DNA from: Artemisia argyi
Lineage: Eukaryota; Streptophyta; Magnoliopsida; Asterales; Asteraceae
Length of the DNA: 64,000 nt
Assembly: GCA_030686995.1 (NCBI GenBank)
Contig: CM060681.1
Location: forward strand, 160,908,333 to 160,972,332
Direction: 5' to 3'
Both the position numbers and the translations under genes were made by a program. Positions 52,889-64,000 of the stretch are shown one piece after another. Numbering within the stretch: the first letter of the stretch is position 1; every line of letters starts with the position of its first letter. The notes beneath the pieces are model-generated. The model made no database searches. It worked only from the letters and a program-made list of their open reading frames with translations, and was not told where the DNA came from.

Positions 52889-55800
52889 TGACGAGTGTGT
52901 AAATACTCATCATTTTTGTCCAATCTGAACTGCAAAAATATTTAAAAACACTCAGAAATGCATCAAAATATAGAAAATATCCCAGGATTTTGTTTTATAT
53001 GTTCCAGGTGCAAAATGATTGAAAACAGATGAAAAAACGAATAAAGTTTGCATAATTGGCAGTTTCAGTCCCTCAACTTTCTAAACTTGACAAAATCAGT
53101 CCCTGAGCATTTATTTTGAAAGAAAAATCAACCCAAGTCCTTTAATAGTCAAAAGTTATCAAAAATGGTCCCGGGGTAAAAAGTTTTAAATATTTACAAT
53201 TTTGGTCCCTGAAGTTTCAGAAATTGGTAGATTTGGTCCCTGGTGGAGTATTGTTGGAAATTATCAAATATTGGTCCTTGGAATAACGAGCTTGGCATGA
53301 TTGGTCCTTTGGAATACTATGGGACAGTTGCAAATTCCACCCTTGTACTTTTCAGAAATTACAAAAATGGTCCTTGTGATAACATCAAACCAAACCGGAC
53401 CCTTATTAATATTTCCAAACCAAATCCAATCCAACCCCCAACACAAACCAACTTACACCCTTAGCCCACCAAGCCCAATCCCAAACTAATAAACCCTGGG
53501 TCAAACAGTCAACTGGTCAACCCCAGTCAAACCCAACCATCACCACTGTTCACCGTCCTTCTTTCCCCCTTAAAACCTGCAACCCTGCCCCCCCTCCAAC
53601 TCCTCCTTTTTCACTAACCTTACCTCCACCACTTCTACTAGTCCCCAACAAACCCCCTCCTCATTAATTACTCTACCTGTTCCACTAACCTACCCAATTG
53701 CACTTTCCACCTTTTGGCGCCAAAATTCAATCTAAGGGCTAGGATTGATGAATGCTTAAATTGATGGTGAGGATTTGGTCAGTGGTCAACAAAGAAGCCA
53801 TGGGGAATGCCAAATTGCAACAGGAAGCACACATGGATGCTTGGAGTTCTTATTTTTATTTCTAGTATAAGTAGAAGCTTATGTAATCCAAAAAAGGCAT
53901 GTAATCTTGTAACTTAGTCTATTTTAGAATCTAGTTTTTCAGTTGTAATATCTCTTTCAAGTTAATGAAAGTATTTTAGTTTTAAATCCTTTCTTTCAAT
54001 TTTCAAGTTTCAAAAAGCATTTCAATTATTACCACAAGTTCATTAGTTAGTTATAAGCTATTCATAAGCTCATATAAGCTCAACAGTAAGCTTTCAGAAG
54101 CTTTATAAGCTTCTGTATCAAACTTAATCTCAGTTTCATAAAAATTCCTCAAAAATATAAAAAATAAATAAAAATAATAAAAAAATCATGGGTGAAGGTT
54201 GAAGAAGGCTGGAGCACTGTTTATAAGGGATGGCAGTGGGTTAGAGGCTTGTGGAAGCCAATAGGAGTGGTACTTTGGTCCTGATCCTTGGATTCTTGCT
54301 TGGAAGGCTTTTGTAAGCTCAAAATTTGATTCTTGCTATTTTTAGTATAAAAGTGTTTCTACTTGCTTATCTGTGTTCCTTAGGCTTAATTATTGCTTGT
54401 TAGATAAATTTCAATTCGTATAATAGACCCTTGTTTTAGTTTCATAAAGTTTCATTATAATCTGTGTTATCAAAGGGTGTTTGGATTTGACTGTGTTGTA
54501 GTGTATTGGTTGGTCTCAGTGGTTAAAACCTATTCATGCATCTTTCTTAGTACCTAATTAGACGAAAACAATCAATGTTTTAATGGTTATAAGCCTCAAA
54601 GTCAAAATCAACTTCAAACTTGGCCTTAATTACCTTTTGTGTAGGATTTTAGATAGCATAAGCCTCATTTCAACACACAAGTGAGTTTTGTAGCTTATTT
54701 TAGCTTTAGTATAGCTTATTTAACCGTTTTAAGTCCTTAAATCAAGATTAAAATTCATTTTAGTCAAATTAGAAGTAAAATCAAAAAGTCAATTTCAAGT
54801 TGCCTTGCAGAAATCCAAAATTTCAGGGATTTTTCCTGAATTTTGTGGTTAGTTTCAAGACCCAATCTTTTTACATGTTATAGTCCCCCACCTAATCTTT
54901 TGAAATTCACAAGCAGCTTATTTTTAAGATTTTCCTCCCTGCTTTTTTGGTTGCTTAAACAGGACTGCAGGGGAAGCATCTCCCTTGCACCAAGGGATCA
55001 GTCCAAAACCCCAACTTTCAATAGCCATTTCCTGGCTTATTATGGGCCCCACAGAGTGTTTCTTGGATTATTGGAAAGCCAATAAGCCCAACTTGAAGGA
55101 TCATAGCTTATTTCTTGGTTTACAACTTATTTGATAGGGCTGCAAGTCCCTTTAAGTTTGTCCAATCCCACCCCTATGCTGAGTACTCAGTATAACAAGC
55201 CCAACTTCATGTCCTCCCCTAGTGCTTATTAGTGGGACCCATAGCCTGAACCTTAGCTTTTTTAGAAAGCTCTTCTAGCTGTCTTTCAGATTTATCTTTT
55301 ACTTTGGGCCTCCAATCATCCTAGTGGGCCCGACATTGGCCTGAAGTTTGCCAATTTTGGCCTATGGTGGTGTTAAAGATTTGGATTTGCTTATTTGCTC
55401 TTTACAGCTTATTGCTTGTGCTTATCTGTCCTCTTTTGCTTATTTCAAGTTCCTTTAACATCACTGTAGCTTATTTATCCTTTTGGCTCCTTATTGTAGC
55501 TTGTTGTGTGGCTTTTTCAAAACCAAAAAGTCCTGATAAGCTTGAACATCCAAATCTGTTAAGCACTTTGTTGGGAATAGACTTTATTGTTTCAAGTGTC
55601 GGTCATTGAGTTTTGGTATAGGTTGCATTATTTACTTATAACATTAGTTATTTTATGTATTTTGTAAGTTTTATGCTTGGTTTATAGGTTTGGATAAAGT
55701 CTAAGGGCTAAGTATGTCATATTGTCTAAGTTTAGAGAAGCCCTAATCCTTACCTATAAATACCTATGTATAACCTCATTTTGAGGTTGGTTGGTTCACT

Positions 55801-55900
55801 AGTAAGGTTATTAGTCTCATATTGTTATTAGGTGTTCCTTCCACTCTCTCTCTAAACTCTCTTTCTCTCTCTAGAATTCTTATGTGATTATGTTGTAGAA
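52889..55900 (+). repeat. LTR-like region upstream of the second Copia element
   Basis: About 3 kb without a gene. It opens with TGACGAGTGTGTAAATACTCATCA, an inverted-ended sequence that could be an LTR start. 53040-53420 is a run of GGTCCCT-type phrases common in plant LTRs. 54060-55600 is dense in GCTTATT and AAGCTT motifs. The right part has a TATA box and then a CT-rich leader, so at least the last few hundred bases are the 5' LTR of the Copia element. Boundaries, and whether one or two LTRs are present, are unresolved. Confidence 0.4.
55755..55762 (+). promoter_or_regulatory. TATA box of the second Copia LTR
   Basis: TATAAATA lies about 900 bases upstream of gag and is followed by CTCTCTCT-rich sequence at 55840-55875, a plausible transcript start region. 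Confidence 0.55.
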
Positions 55901-56705
55901 ATGGTGACCTAACTAGTGGTATCATTCGCCAAGGGATAATATAGGTTGATTTAGGTTTGATTTGGTAGAAAAACTTGTTTTTAAAGTGATTTTCTTACAA
56001 AACTGCTACTGTTCATCGTGTCATTTTCGAGTTAGGGTTCACTTTGGTTCTATCGAGTTAGGTGCCAAAAGACTATAGAGTTAGGTGACATAACTTATCG
56101 AGTTAGGTGCTTAATTTTTTTTCTTTCGAGTTAGGTGTTTCTTCTATCGAGTTAGGTGTCAAACTTATCGAGTTAGAGGTAGTTAGTTTTCTATCGAGTT
56201 TGAAGTTTGATATCTTGGCGAGTTAGCCTTTCCATTCCTAATCGTTTATCGAGTTAGGACAATTGTGTCTCTAACTAAGGGGATACTCTGCCCAAATCAA
56301 GACTACTTATCGAGTTAGGAACATATCTAACATATCGAGTTAGAAACCAAAGCACTTATCGAGTTAGAAACCTATTTGAACTTATCAAGTTAGAAACCAT
56401 CTTTGAACTTATCGAGTTAGAAACCCTTACGACTTATCGAGTTAGAAGCCAACTTGAAGTTATCGAGTTAGAAGCCAACTTGAAGTTATCGAGTTAGAAG
56501 CCAACTTGAAGTTATCGAGTTAGAAGCCAACTTAAAGTTACCGAGTTAGAAGCCAACTTGACATACCGAGTTAGAAGCCAACTTGACATACCGAGTTTGA
56601 AAAACAACATCTTTACATACCGAGTTTGATATCAAGTTTCTCAAATCTAATTACAACCTTTATTTATCTTTAACGATCTTAATTTACCATAATCACGAAA
56701 GAAAG
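55901..56705 (+). repeat. Leader of the second Copia element with TATCGAGTTAG repeats
   Basis: Between the LTR end and gag, the motif TATCGAGTTAG and variants recurs about 22 times from 56020 to 56610. Early copies are irregularly spaced; from about 56340 the period is close to 26 bases (with GAAGCCAACTTGAAG between). A TGGTATCA sequence at 55917 is in the PBS position but lacks the rest of the initiator tRNA match. Confidence 0.65.
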
Positions 56706-58241
56706 ATGTCTCAACCACCCAATTATTACTTTCCTCATTCTTCGCAACATCATCCGCAATATCAACAATCGTATCCACAATCGTATCAACAACCGTTTCA
56801 ACAACCGCAACAACCGTATCAACAACCATCACAATCACACGGTCAACAACAACCGTTTAATCCACTACATCATTACCTTATGATGCAACAACATCAAATC
56901 ATTCCACAACAACAACCATATCAGATGTCACAACAAAACACTCAGTTTTCCTCCAAACAACCTCACTGGTTTGACAGAATGTGTGAAGTTATTACAACTC
57001 AACAATCCCGACATGAGGCAGGATCACTTGAAACACCTCCAATGCTTACACCAGGAAACTATGTTCAATGGTCAAGTCGATTCTTACGATTTCTTGAACT
57101 AAAGAAACCTCATGGGAAATTCTTGAAGCAAGTGATACTTGAAGGACCATTTGAGTGGCCAACAAGATTTGAAGCTGGTGATCCACATGCTGATCCTCCA
57201 CGTCCTCCTGGTGATAGACCCCTTCCAGAATCTGTACTCACTGAAGAACAGAAACTACATCATAAAGCTGATGAATATGCAATGGCTTACATACTTCAAG
57301 GTATACCTAATCCAATTTATCGAAGTGTCGATGCTCAGAAAACAGCCAAAGCTATGTGGGAACATGTTCATCTCCTTATGGAAGGCACTCAATTGAACAA
57401 AGATGATATGGAATCCAAACTCTACATGGAATACACTGACATCACAATTGAACCAGGAGAGTCACTTGAATCCTACTATCATCGTTTCACAAATGTTGTC
57501 AATGATCTGGAACGTCACAAAATCACAGTACCAAGGATAGCAGTGAACTCCAAATTCGTCGGTAGTCTTGGTCCTGATTGGCATAAATATGTGACATTTG
57601 TTCGTCAAACAAAGAATCTTCATGATGCTCCATATGGTTTGTTGTATGATTTTCTGAAACACCATGAACCTGAAGTTGAAAAAGATCGAGCTCTACGAGG
57701 AGGATACACACCAACACCAACACCAAATTCTTTGGCACTCGTAGCTCAATCTCCCTATGCTCCACCACCAATGTCAAATCATGCATATGTTCAAGAGCAG
57801 AACTACTTCAGTTATCCACAATCTTCTACCTCGAACCAAATGGTCCCTTATGATTCATCTCCATAGCATGCTTCTACTCAACTTGTTCCGTCAAACAACA
57901 ATGATGTTGTGTACTACTCAAACTCCAATGACGATGACGATGATGACTTTAATACGTTGAATCAAGGACTTGCTCTTATTGCTTGTGCTTTTAGTAAATT
58001 CTCCAACAAAACTAACAACCGTCAACGTTCATCTTCAAACACAAGGAATCAAGCTGTTGTCAATGATGGAAGAGTGGAAATTCAGAATTGTAACTATGGT
58101 CGATCTGGTTTAGGAAGTTCTTCAGGAAATTATGGGAATGGTTAGAGGTTTAGTAACAATGGAGGGTTCAGGAACAACTCAGGATCTTCTCAGCAAAGGT
58201 CTGAACCAGTTGCAACAAGGAACTCCAACTCAGGGAATGCA
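56706..58241 (+). pseudogene. Gag N-terminal part of the second Copia element
   Basis: The frame starts MSQPPNYYFPHSS and has a Gln/Pro-rich N terminus (residues 10-80) followed by the UBN2-type capsid region: MLTPGNYVQWSSRFLRF, then KAMWEHVHLLMEGTQLN and LESYYHRFTNVVNDL. A TAG at 57864-57866 and a second at 58143-58145 interrupt it. The downstream part (an Asp-rich stretch, LNQGLALIACAFSKFSN and a Gly/Asn/Ser-rich linker) remains in the same frame and leads to the zinc knuckle. Confidence 0.85.
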
Positions 58242-61088
58242 GTGTGGTGTTACAACTGTAATGAACAAGGTCATATAGCAACTGCATGTCCTAAACCGAG
58301 AACTGGGGGTAGTAAGTTTCACAAGCAGGCATTACTCATGGCTCTTCAAGATGAAAAAGATGGACATTTCCCTGAACAGGACAACAACTTCATGGCAAAT
58401 GTGAACAATGATGATGACATGGAAGATTTAGAAGCCAATGCAGCTGTGATGCTTATGGCCAACATGCAGGAACTCAAGCTTAATGATTCAGGTCCAGTGT
58501 ATGACACTGACGGCTTGTCTCAGGTACATGACCTCAATGCATGCTTTATAAATGATATAGTCTCACCGTCTGCTTATGAATCAGATTTGGCGCAAGTTGT
58601 TCCATCTGAATCATCTTCATCTTCTCAAACAGATGAACAAATAAGCACAATTGTCATATTTGATGATGACACAGATGTTTCATTTGATGATCCTATTGAG
58701 AAAGATAAACATGATCATTTAGAACAACATGAACCATCATTTGATCCAGACCCTGACCTAATATTGTTATCTAAACAACTGGATGCTCAACAATTGCAAA
58801 TCATAAAATGCAACGAGAAAAACAAAGTTTTAAAAGAACAAAATGCGTCACTTGCAAGAGATATTGAGTGTTACAAAATTCAGCTTTCAAATCAGGAAGA
58901 CAAAATTAAACATACAAAAAGTTTTGAAAAAGCTTTTCAAGATTCTTACAACAAAGAACAAGATCTTCAACGCAAAATGCAAGATTTAATTGAGTCAAAC
59001 GGAAAGTTGATTTCGAAACTTGAAAGTGAAAAGTGTGAATTGAAAATGCAAGTTGTACGTCTTCAAACAGTACTTTCAAAAACAGAAACAGAATTGTCAA
59101 GTTGTAAAAAGGATTTTTGTGAACATAAAATACGAAAAAGGAAGTATATTAACGACTTACTTGGTGAGATTGTTGATCTTGAAAAACAACTCAAAGAATT
59201 TCGTAACATTGTTTACAAACACGGGAACTCTGTCACAACAATACAGAAATTTTCTTTAAAACCGAGACCCGATAAAGGATTTGCACTTTGCGATTTCAAA
59301 TCAATGTTTCTTCACAAAGCATTCAAAGAAAATCCTAAGATTTACAGTATAGACCACATGCTTGATAATACGATTGTGCGTGCTGTTGTTTTTGATACTG
59401 AGGAAGAGGAAGAACTTGAAGAAGAGAGTCGATCAAAAATGAGTTATGTTCAATACTGGACACCATATGACTATTCAAAAGCTCCACCTCTTTCTAAATC
59501 TTTTGTAACTCAAAAGGAATTACCTGAGAAATCATGGTTTGTCGAAGAGTCATATGTTTCATCCTCTAATGCGGCCCCTGTCCAAAGTGTAGCACAAGTA
59601 AATGGTCCTTTACCATCATCCGGTGAACTTACACCATTACCAAAAACCTGTCGTGTCTTAAATTATTTCAAAACTTTTATGGAAGACATCGAAACTTTGG
59701 AGGAAACAATTGCACGCAATTCTGAAATAAAAGTTGAAACTTTTCAATCCGCTTACGAGCGAGAAAAAAGAGATATTTTTCAAAAACAAATGCTGCCAAT
59801 TGTCAAACACCTCCATCTCTGTGCTACACGTTGGGATCAGGAACTTCAAAACGAGGTCACAAATATGATAAACGTTTTCAACGCAACTGAAAATGACATT
59901 TTGGTTCAAAAGCAAAGAAATAGAGTTTTAAAAAATGATGTTGATCGACTCTTGGAACAAGTTCTCAGTGCTGATATTTTGTCTGTTATCATGAATGATC
60001 TCTATAAATCTGGTACTTCTATCCTTGTGGATGATCTTTGTGTGGATAATAACTTGATGAAAGTGGAATTAGAGACACTTAAACATGAGAATGACAAGCT
60101 GAGAATAAAGAATGATGATGTGACAAAACAGTTTTCAAAAGAAATTTGTCAACTCAAACAAAGGCTTGAATGGTGTCAAGCTCAAAGTCTTAAAAAGGAA
60201 TTGAAACTTCAAAGTCAAAATGTTTCAAACTCGTGTCAGCTTTGCAAAAACAATGAGTCTTTAAAAAGTCTTTGTCTCAAATACGAGAAAGAAATTGCGG
60301 ATTTAAAAATTGAAAACGCCGAATGGCAAAAAAACCGCGATGACATCAAATATTGCAATGGTTTACTTGAGTCTGAAATTCAGGATAAAAATCACATCAT
60401 CATTGATTTAAAAGAGAAAGTTAAGCTACTTGAAAAAGGAAAGATGGTTGACACCATGGTGATAGCACCAGGAATGTATAAATTAGACAAAACTGATAAA
60501 GGAAAGGTTGTTCAAAATACTAATGTTGCTAACTCCACTTCTACAGGACTAGTCTCTCCTACTAGCGTTAGCAGACCCAAGCAAAATAGTAAAAAGACGA
60601 ATAGGCTCTGGCAACGTAAGAGAGGATCACTAGAAGCTCAAGGAGTAGAAGAAGCTCAAGGAGTAGAAGAACAACTTAGGAATTTGAATAAAACTCATGT
60701 TGCATCAGATTTAGATTCTAATCTGGCAAATTCTAATCAAAATCTAAATGTAACGAATGATGAACCTTTGAATGTTTTGAATATTAATGCATCTTGTGTG
60801 TTTTGTCGTAAAAGCGTATCATATGGTGAACATACTAAGTGTATAGCTAATTCTCTTCTTAATCGTCATAAGAAACGTAGGACACGCATTCCTTCTAGGC
60901 CCACTACTGCTTCTAAGTCTATTTTAGGAAAGCCGCCCTCTACGGTTTCTAATGAAGTAGAAGTTACCCCCATCAGTGCCGAGAACAAATCTAGGACACA
61001 GCCAACCACTAGTAAATTCACCATTAAGAAAGCACGAACTAGTTGGAATTGGCAACGTTGGTTACAACAAAAACCAGAATTTAAATAG
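58242..61088 (+). pseudogene. Nucleocapsid zinc knuckle and long coiled-coil extension
   Basis: The same frame as gag continues with one zinc knuckle, CYNCNEQGHIATAC (58248-58289), then ALLMALQDEKDGH. Residues 160 to about 740 are charged and heptad-rich, broken by a linker around EEEEELEEESRSKMSYVQYW and SKSFVTQKELPEKSW, with coiled coils on both sides (CYKIQLSNQEDKIKHTKS; LEWCQAQSLKKELKLQSQN). VIAPGMYKLD follows near 60465, then a basic linker. It stops at 61086-61088, and the protease continues in another frame. The role of the coiled coil is unknown; particle assembly is a guess. Confidence 0.82.
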
Positions 61089-61110
61089 ATTCCTAAATTG
61101 TTGAATACAT

Positions 61111-63009
61111 GTGCTTCTAACCAACAGGAACCCGCACTTTCAATGGGTTCCACCCTTACTTCTGTTCCATCCGTGTCGTCTTCTTGTGATGCAGGTGGTA
61201 CAGATTGTTCTCTGGATTGTTGATAGCGGATGCACTCGACATATGACAGGCAATCTCAAACTGTTACAAAACTTTGTCTCAAAGTTCATTGGTACTGTCA
61301 GATTCGGGAATGATCATTACGCTTTAATCATGGGATATGGTGACTATGTCAGTGGGAACATTGAAATAAGTCGTGTTTATTATGTGGAAGGCCTTGGACA
61401 CAACCTTTTCTCTGTTGGTCAATTTTGTGATGGGGATCTAGAAGTTGCATTCCGAGAGAAAACTTGTTTCGTTCGTGACTTACAAGGAAACGATCTGATG
61501 TCTGGCTCACGTGGTTCTAATCTCTATACTATATCAATGTCAGATATGATTGCTACATCTCCGATCTGTCTTCTCTCCAAAGCAGAATCGACTAAATCTT
61601 GCTTATGGCACAAACGTCTTTCGCACTTGAATTTCAAAACGATGACTGACCTTGCTCGTTATAAACTTGTTGATGGATTTCCAAGATTCCGATTTACCAA
61701 AGATCACTTATGTTCAGCCTGTGAACGAGGAAAAAGTACTCGTGCTCATTTTCCTTCTAAACCAGAGCACAGTACGAATCATGTTCTACAATTGCTTCAT
61801 ATGGATTTGTGTGGACCGATGCGTGTTCAAAGTATCAACGGTAAACGCTACATTCTTGTAATTGTGGATGATTAATCCAGATGGACTTGGGTTTATTTTC
61901 TACGAAGTAAAGATCAGGCTCCTTCAATGATCATCACCTTTCTCACTAAAATTCAAGTTCAGTTACGCAACACGGTCCGAATAGTCAGAACTGACAATGG
62001 AACTGAATTTAAGAATCAAACACTTCGGTCATATTTTGAGAAAGTGGGAATTGAACATCAAACATCTATTCCTAGAAGCCCAGAACAGAATGGAGTTGTT
62101 GAAAGACGCAATAGGACGTTAGTGGAAGCTGCTAGAACTATGTTGATTAATACTCAATTACCAGATTACTTATGGGCGGAAGCTGTTTCAACTGCATGTT
62201 ATACCCAAAACCGTTGCATGATCACAAAACGCCATCGCAAAACACCTTATCAAATTGTTCACAAAAGGAAACCAAACATCGACTACTTTCATGTATTTGG
62301 AGCACTTTGTTATCCGAAAAATGATCGTGATGATTTAGGTAAACTTAAAGCAAAGGCTGACATTGGAGTGTTTGTTGGTTACTGTGAACATTCTAAAGGT
62401 TTTCGAATCTGGAATCGTCGAACAAGAGAAATTCAAGAAACTATTCACGCTAATTTTGATGAACTCACACAAATGGCTTCTGAGCAACACAGCTTAGGAC
62501 CCGAATTCAACCGTCTTCACTCTCCGGAATCTTCGGCTGAACCATTGCCACTCAACCGCAAAGAATTGGAAACCTTGTTTGCTCCACTATTTGATGATAC
62601 AATTGAATACCGTTCTACTGAGGTCTCACCTAATTCCGCTGCTCAACCTGAAAACATTCCAGTACCAGACTCACCTCAACAAACTACTACAACTGTTGAG
62701 AGAAACGGTCCTCCAATTGCATCACCATCTACAACAGAACAAACTGTTTCTAACTCCCGCCATTCAGCTGAAGATCCAACACCACAATCAGTTCCACAAC
62801 CCGCAGAGCATGATCCTGATGCGTTTTTCAACCCGTTTGCACCGGCTCCTCCATTTCCTGATATAGCTGAGTCATCTACACGCAATTTGGATCCTGCTAA
62901 CATGCGAGATACTTATCAACTACACCCTTCAACACACAAATGGACTCGAGACCATCCACTAGTTCATATTATTGGTCATCCAGATGCACCTGTAATGACA
63001 AGACAATGA
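61111..63009 (+). pseudogene. Protease, pre-integrase and integrase of the second Copia element
   Basis: The protease loop IVDSGCTRHMTGN (about 61216) is followed by GHNLFSVGQFCDGDLEV. The pre-integrase zinc motif shows CLWHKRLSHLNFKTMT and CSACERGK. The integrase core has MDLCGP, then TDNGTEF and NGVVERRNRT as the DDE residues, followed by KTPYQIVHKRKPN and the FGALCY segment. In-frame stops are TAA at 61873-61875 (in the VDDYS-type motif) and TGA at 63007-63009. A Ser/Pro/Thr-rich linker follows, ending near DTYQLHPSTHKWTRDHP. Confidence 0.88.
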
Positions 63010-64000
63010 CTTCACACTGATGGAGAAACTTGTATCTATGCACTCACAGTTTGTCAAGAGGAACCAAAGAACATTAAAGAAGCAATGACCTATGACAACT
63101 GGATCGAATCTATGCAAGAGGAATTTCAGCAGTTCATCCGATTGGAAGTCTGGGAATTAGTTGAAAGACCTGACGGAGTCTTTGTCATTGGGCTAAAATG
63201 GATTTGGAAAAATAAGCTAGATGCAGAAGGAACTGGCATACGTAACAAATCACGCCTGGTAGCGAAAGGATACTCCCAATTAGAAGGACTTGACTTTGCT
63301 GAATCCTTTGCTCCAGTGGCTAGACATGAAGCTGTTCGGATTTTCTTGGCCTATGCTGCACACAGGAACATGGTTGTTTTCCAAATGGATGTTAAAACAG
63401 CATTTCTCAATGGAGACCTCCGCGAAGAAGTGTATGTCAGCCAACCAGAAGGCTTCATTGATCCTGAGCATCCTAATCATGTTTACCGACTCAAAAAGGC
63501 ACTCTACGGACTCAAACAAGCCCCACGGGCGTGGTATGACAAACTTTCTACTTTCTTGCTGACCAATAAATTTACTAAAGGATCGGTGGACCCAACATTT
63601 TTTACAAAAACCTACGGGGAGGACTTACTCGTTGTTCAAATATATGTCGATGACATTATTTTTGCTTCAACGAAAAGAAGTTACTCTAATGATTTTGCAA
63701 AACTAATGAAAGATAATTTTGAAATGTCCATGATGGGTGAACTTTCGTTCTTTCTAGGACTACAAGTTCATCAATCACGCCGTGGAATTTTTATAAATCA
63801 GTCCAAATATGCTCTAGAAATTTTAAAGAAACATGGGATGATGAGTTGTGATACTTATAATACACCGATGGGCTATACCACAAAACTAGACGCTGACTTA
63901 CATGGGACACCTGTTGACCCTACCAAATACCGAAGTATGATTGGGTCCCTCATGTATCTCACGGCTAGTAGACCTGATATAGTATTTTCTGTCTATATGT
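63010..64000 (+). pseudogene. Reverse transcriptase of the second Copia element (partial, open to window end)
   Basis: The frame continues from the integrase after the TGA at 63007-63009. It shows the RT2 family order: [71 protein letters not shown], the active site [11 protein letters not shown] (about 63640-63670), [10 protein letters not shown], then [18 protein letters not shown] at the edge. No stop was seen in this stretch. It belongs to a broken polyprotein, so it is grouped with the pseudogene. Confidence 0.85.

Larger units (their letters stand above)
55740..64000 (+). mobile_element. Second Copia retrotransposon, running off the window end
   Basis: Plus-strand order: 5' LTR end, repeat-rich leader, Gln-rich gag, zinc knuckle, very long coiled coil, protease, integrase, reverse transcriptase to 64000. 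The long coiled-coil region between nucleocapsid and protease, ending APGMYKLD, is a feature I associate with a Copia group common in Asteraceae. RNase H and the 3' LTR should lie just beyond the window. At least four in-frame stops and one frame change make it inactive. The left boundary of its LTR is uncertain. Confidence 0.8.

Noticed and set aside
56020..56640. CRISPR-like array of repeats
   Set aside because: A eukaryotic retrotransposon leader; repeats are imperfect, spacers are themselves repeated, and no cas genes are present.

Overview
This is a nuclear window from a flowering plant, built almost entirely of transposable elements around one intact host gene. The interrupted AP2-type gene with canonical GT-AG introns and a miR172 site shows a plant. 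The retroelement families point to a eudicot, most likely Asteraceae: a Tekay-type chromovirus with an extra ORF, a protease-only LTR element, and a Copia element with a long coiled coil ending in an APGMYKLD-like motif. The family placement is inference, not read directly.

Region 1 (1-24743) is a decayed Tekay-like Ty3/gypsy element on the minus strand. Its 3' LTR is cut by the window start. Its 5' LTR is split into three pieces (8078-9246, 15780-17691, 24516-24743) by two later insertions. One is a non-autonomous LTR element (9247-15774) with a perfect TTGTG target duplication. The other is a Helitron (17692 to about 24425) that ends in a CTAG hairpin terminus and carries exon-like pieces of a host gene. 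The Tekay-like element itself sits next to, and probably inside, an older diverged LTR (24744 to about 26420).

Region 2 (27498-30600) holds the only complete host gene. It has ten exons encoding a 466-residue RAP2.7/TOE1-like euAP2 transcription factor on the plus strand, with a miR172 target in the last exon.

Region 3 (31606-35436) holds two foldback elements of Mutator type, each with a perfect 9-bp target duplication. The first has arms made of short tandem repeats. Region 4 (35504-41875) is a Copia element on the minus strand with both LTRs, PBS and target duplication, but broken reading frames. Region 5 (42190-43615) is a decayed hAT-derived TTF-type zinc-finger gene.

Region 6 (43616-52884) is a mosaic of a palindromic MITE, a third foldback, duplicated LTR ends, microsatellites, a probable second Helitron 5' end and a fourth foldback inside it. 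Region 7 (about 52889-64000) is the LTR-like region, repeat-rich leader, gag and most of pol of a second Copia element on the plus strand, with several in-frame stops, running off the window end. No element here appears able to encode its own mobility. The functional content is the TOE1-like gene; the rest is nested, mostly inactive mobile DNA.
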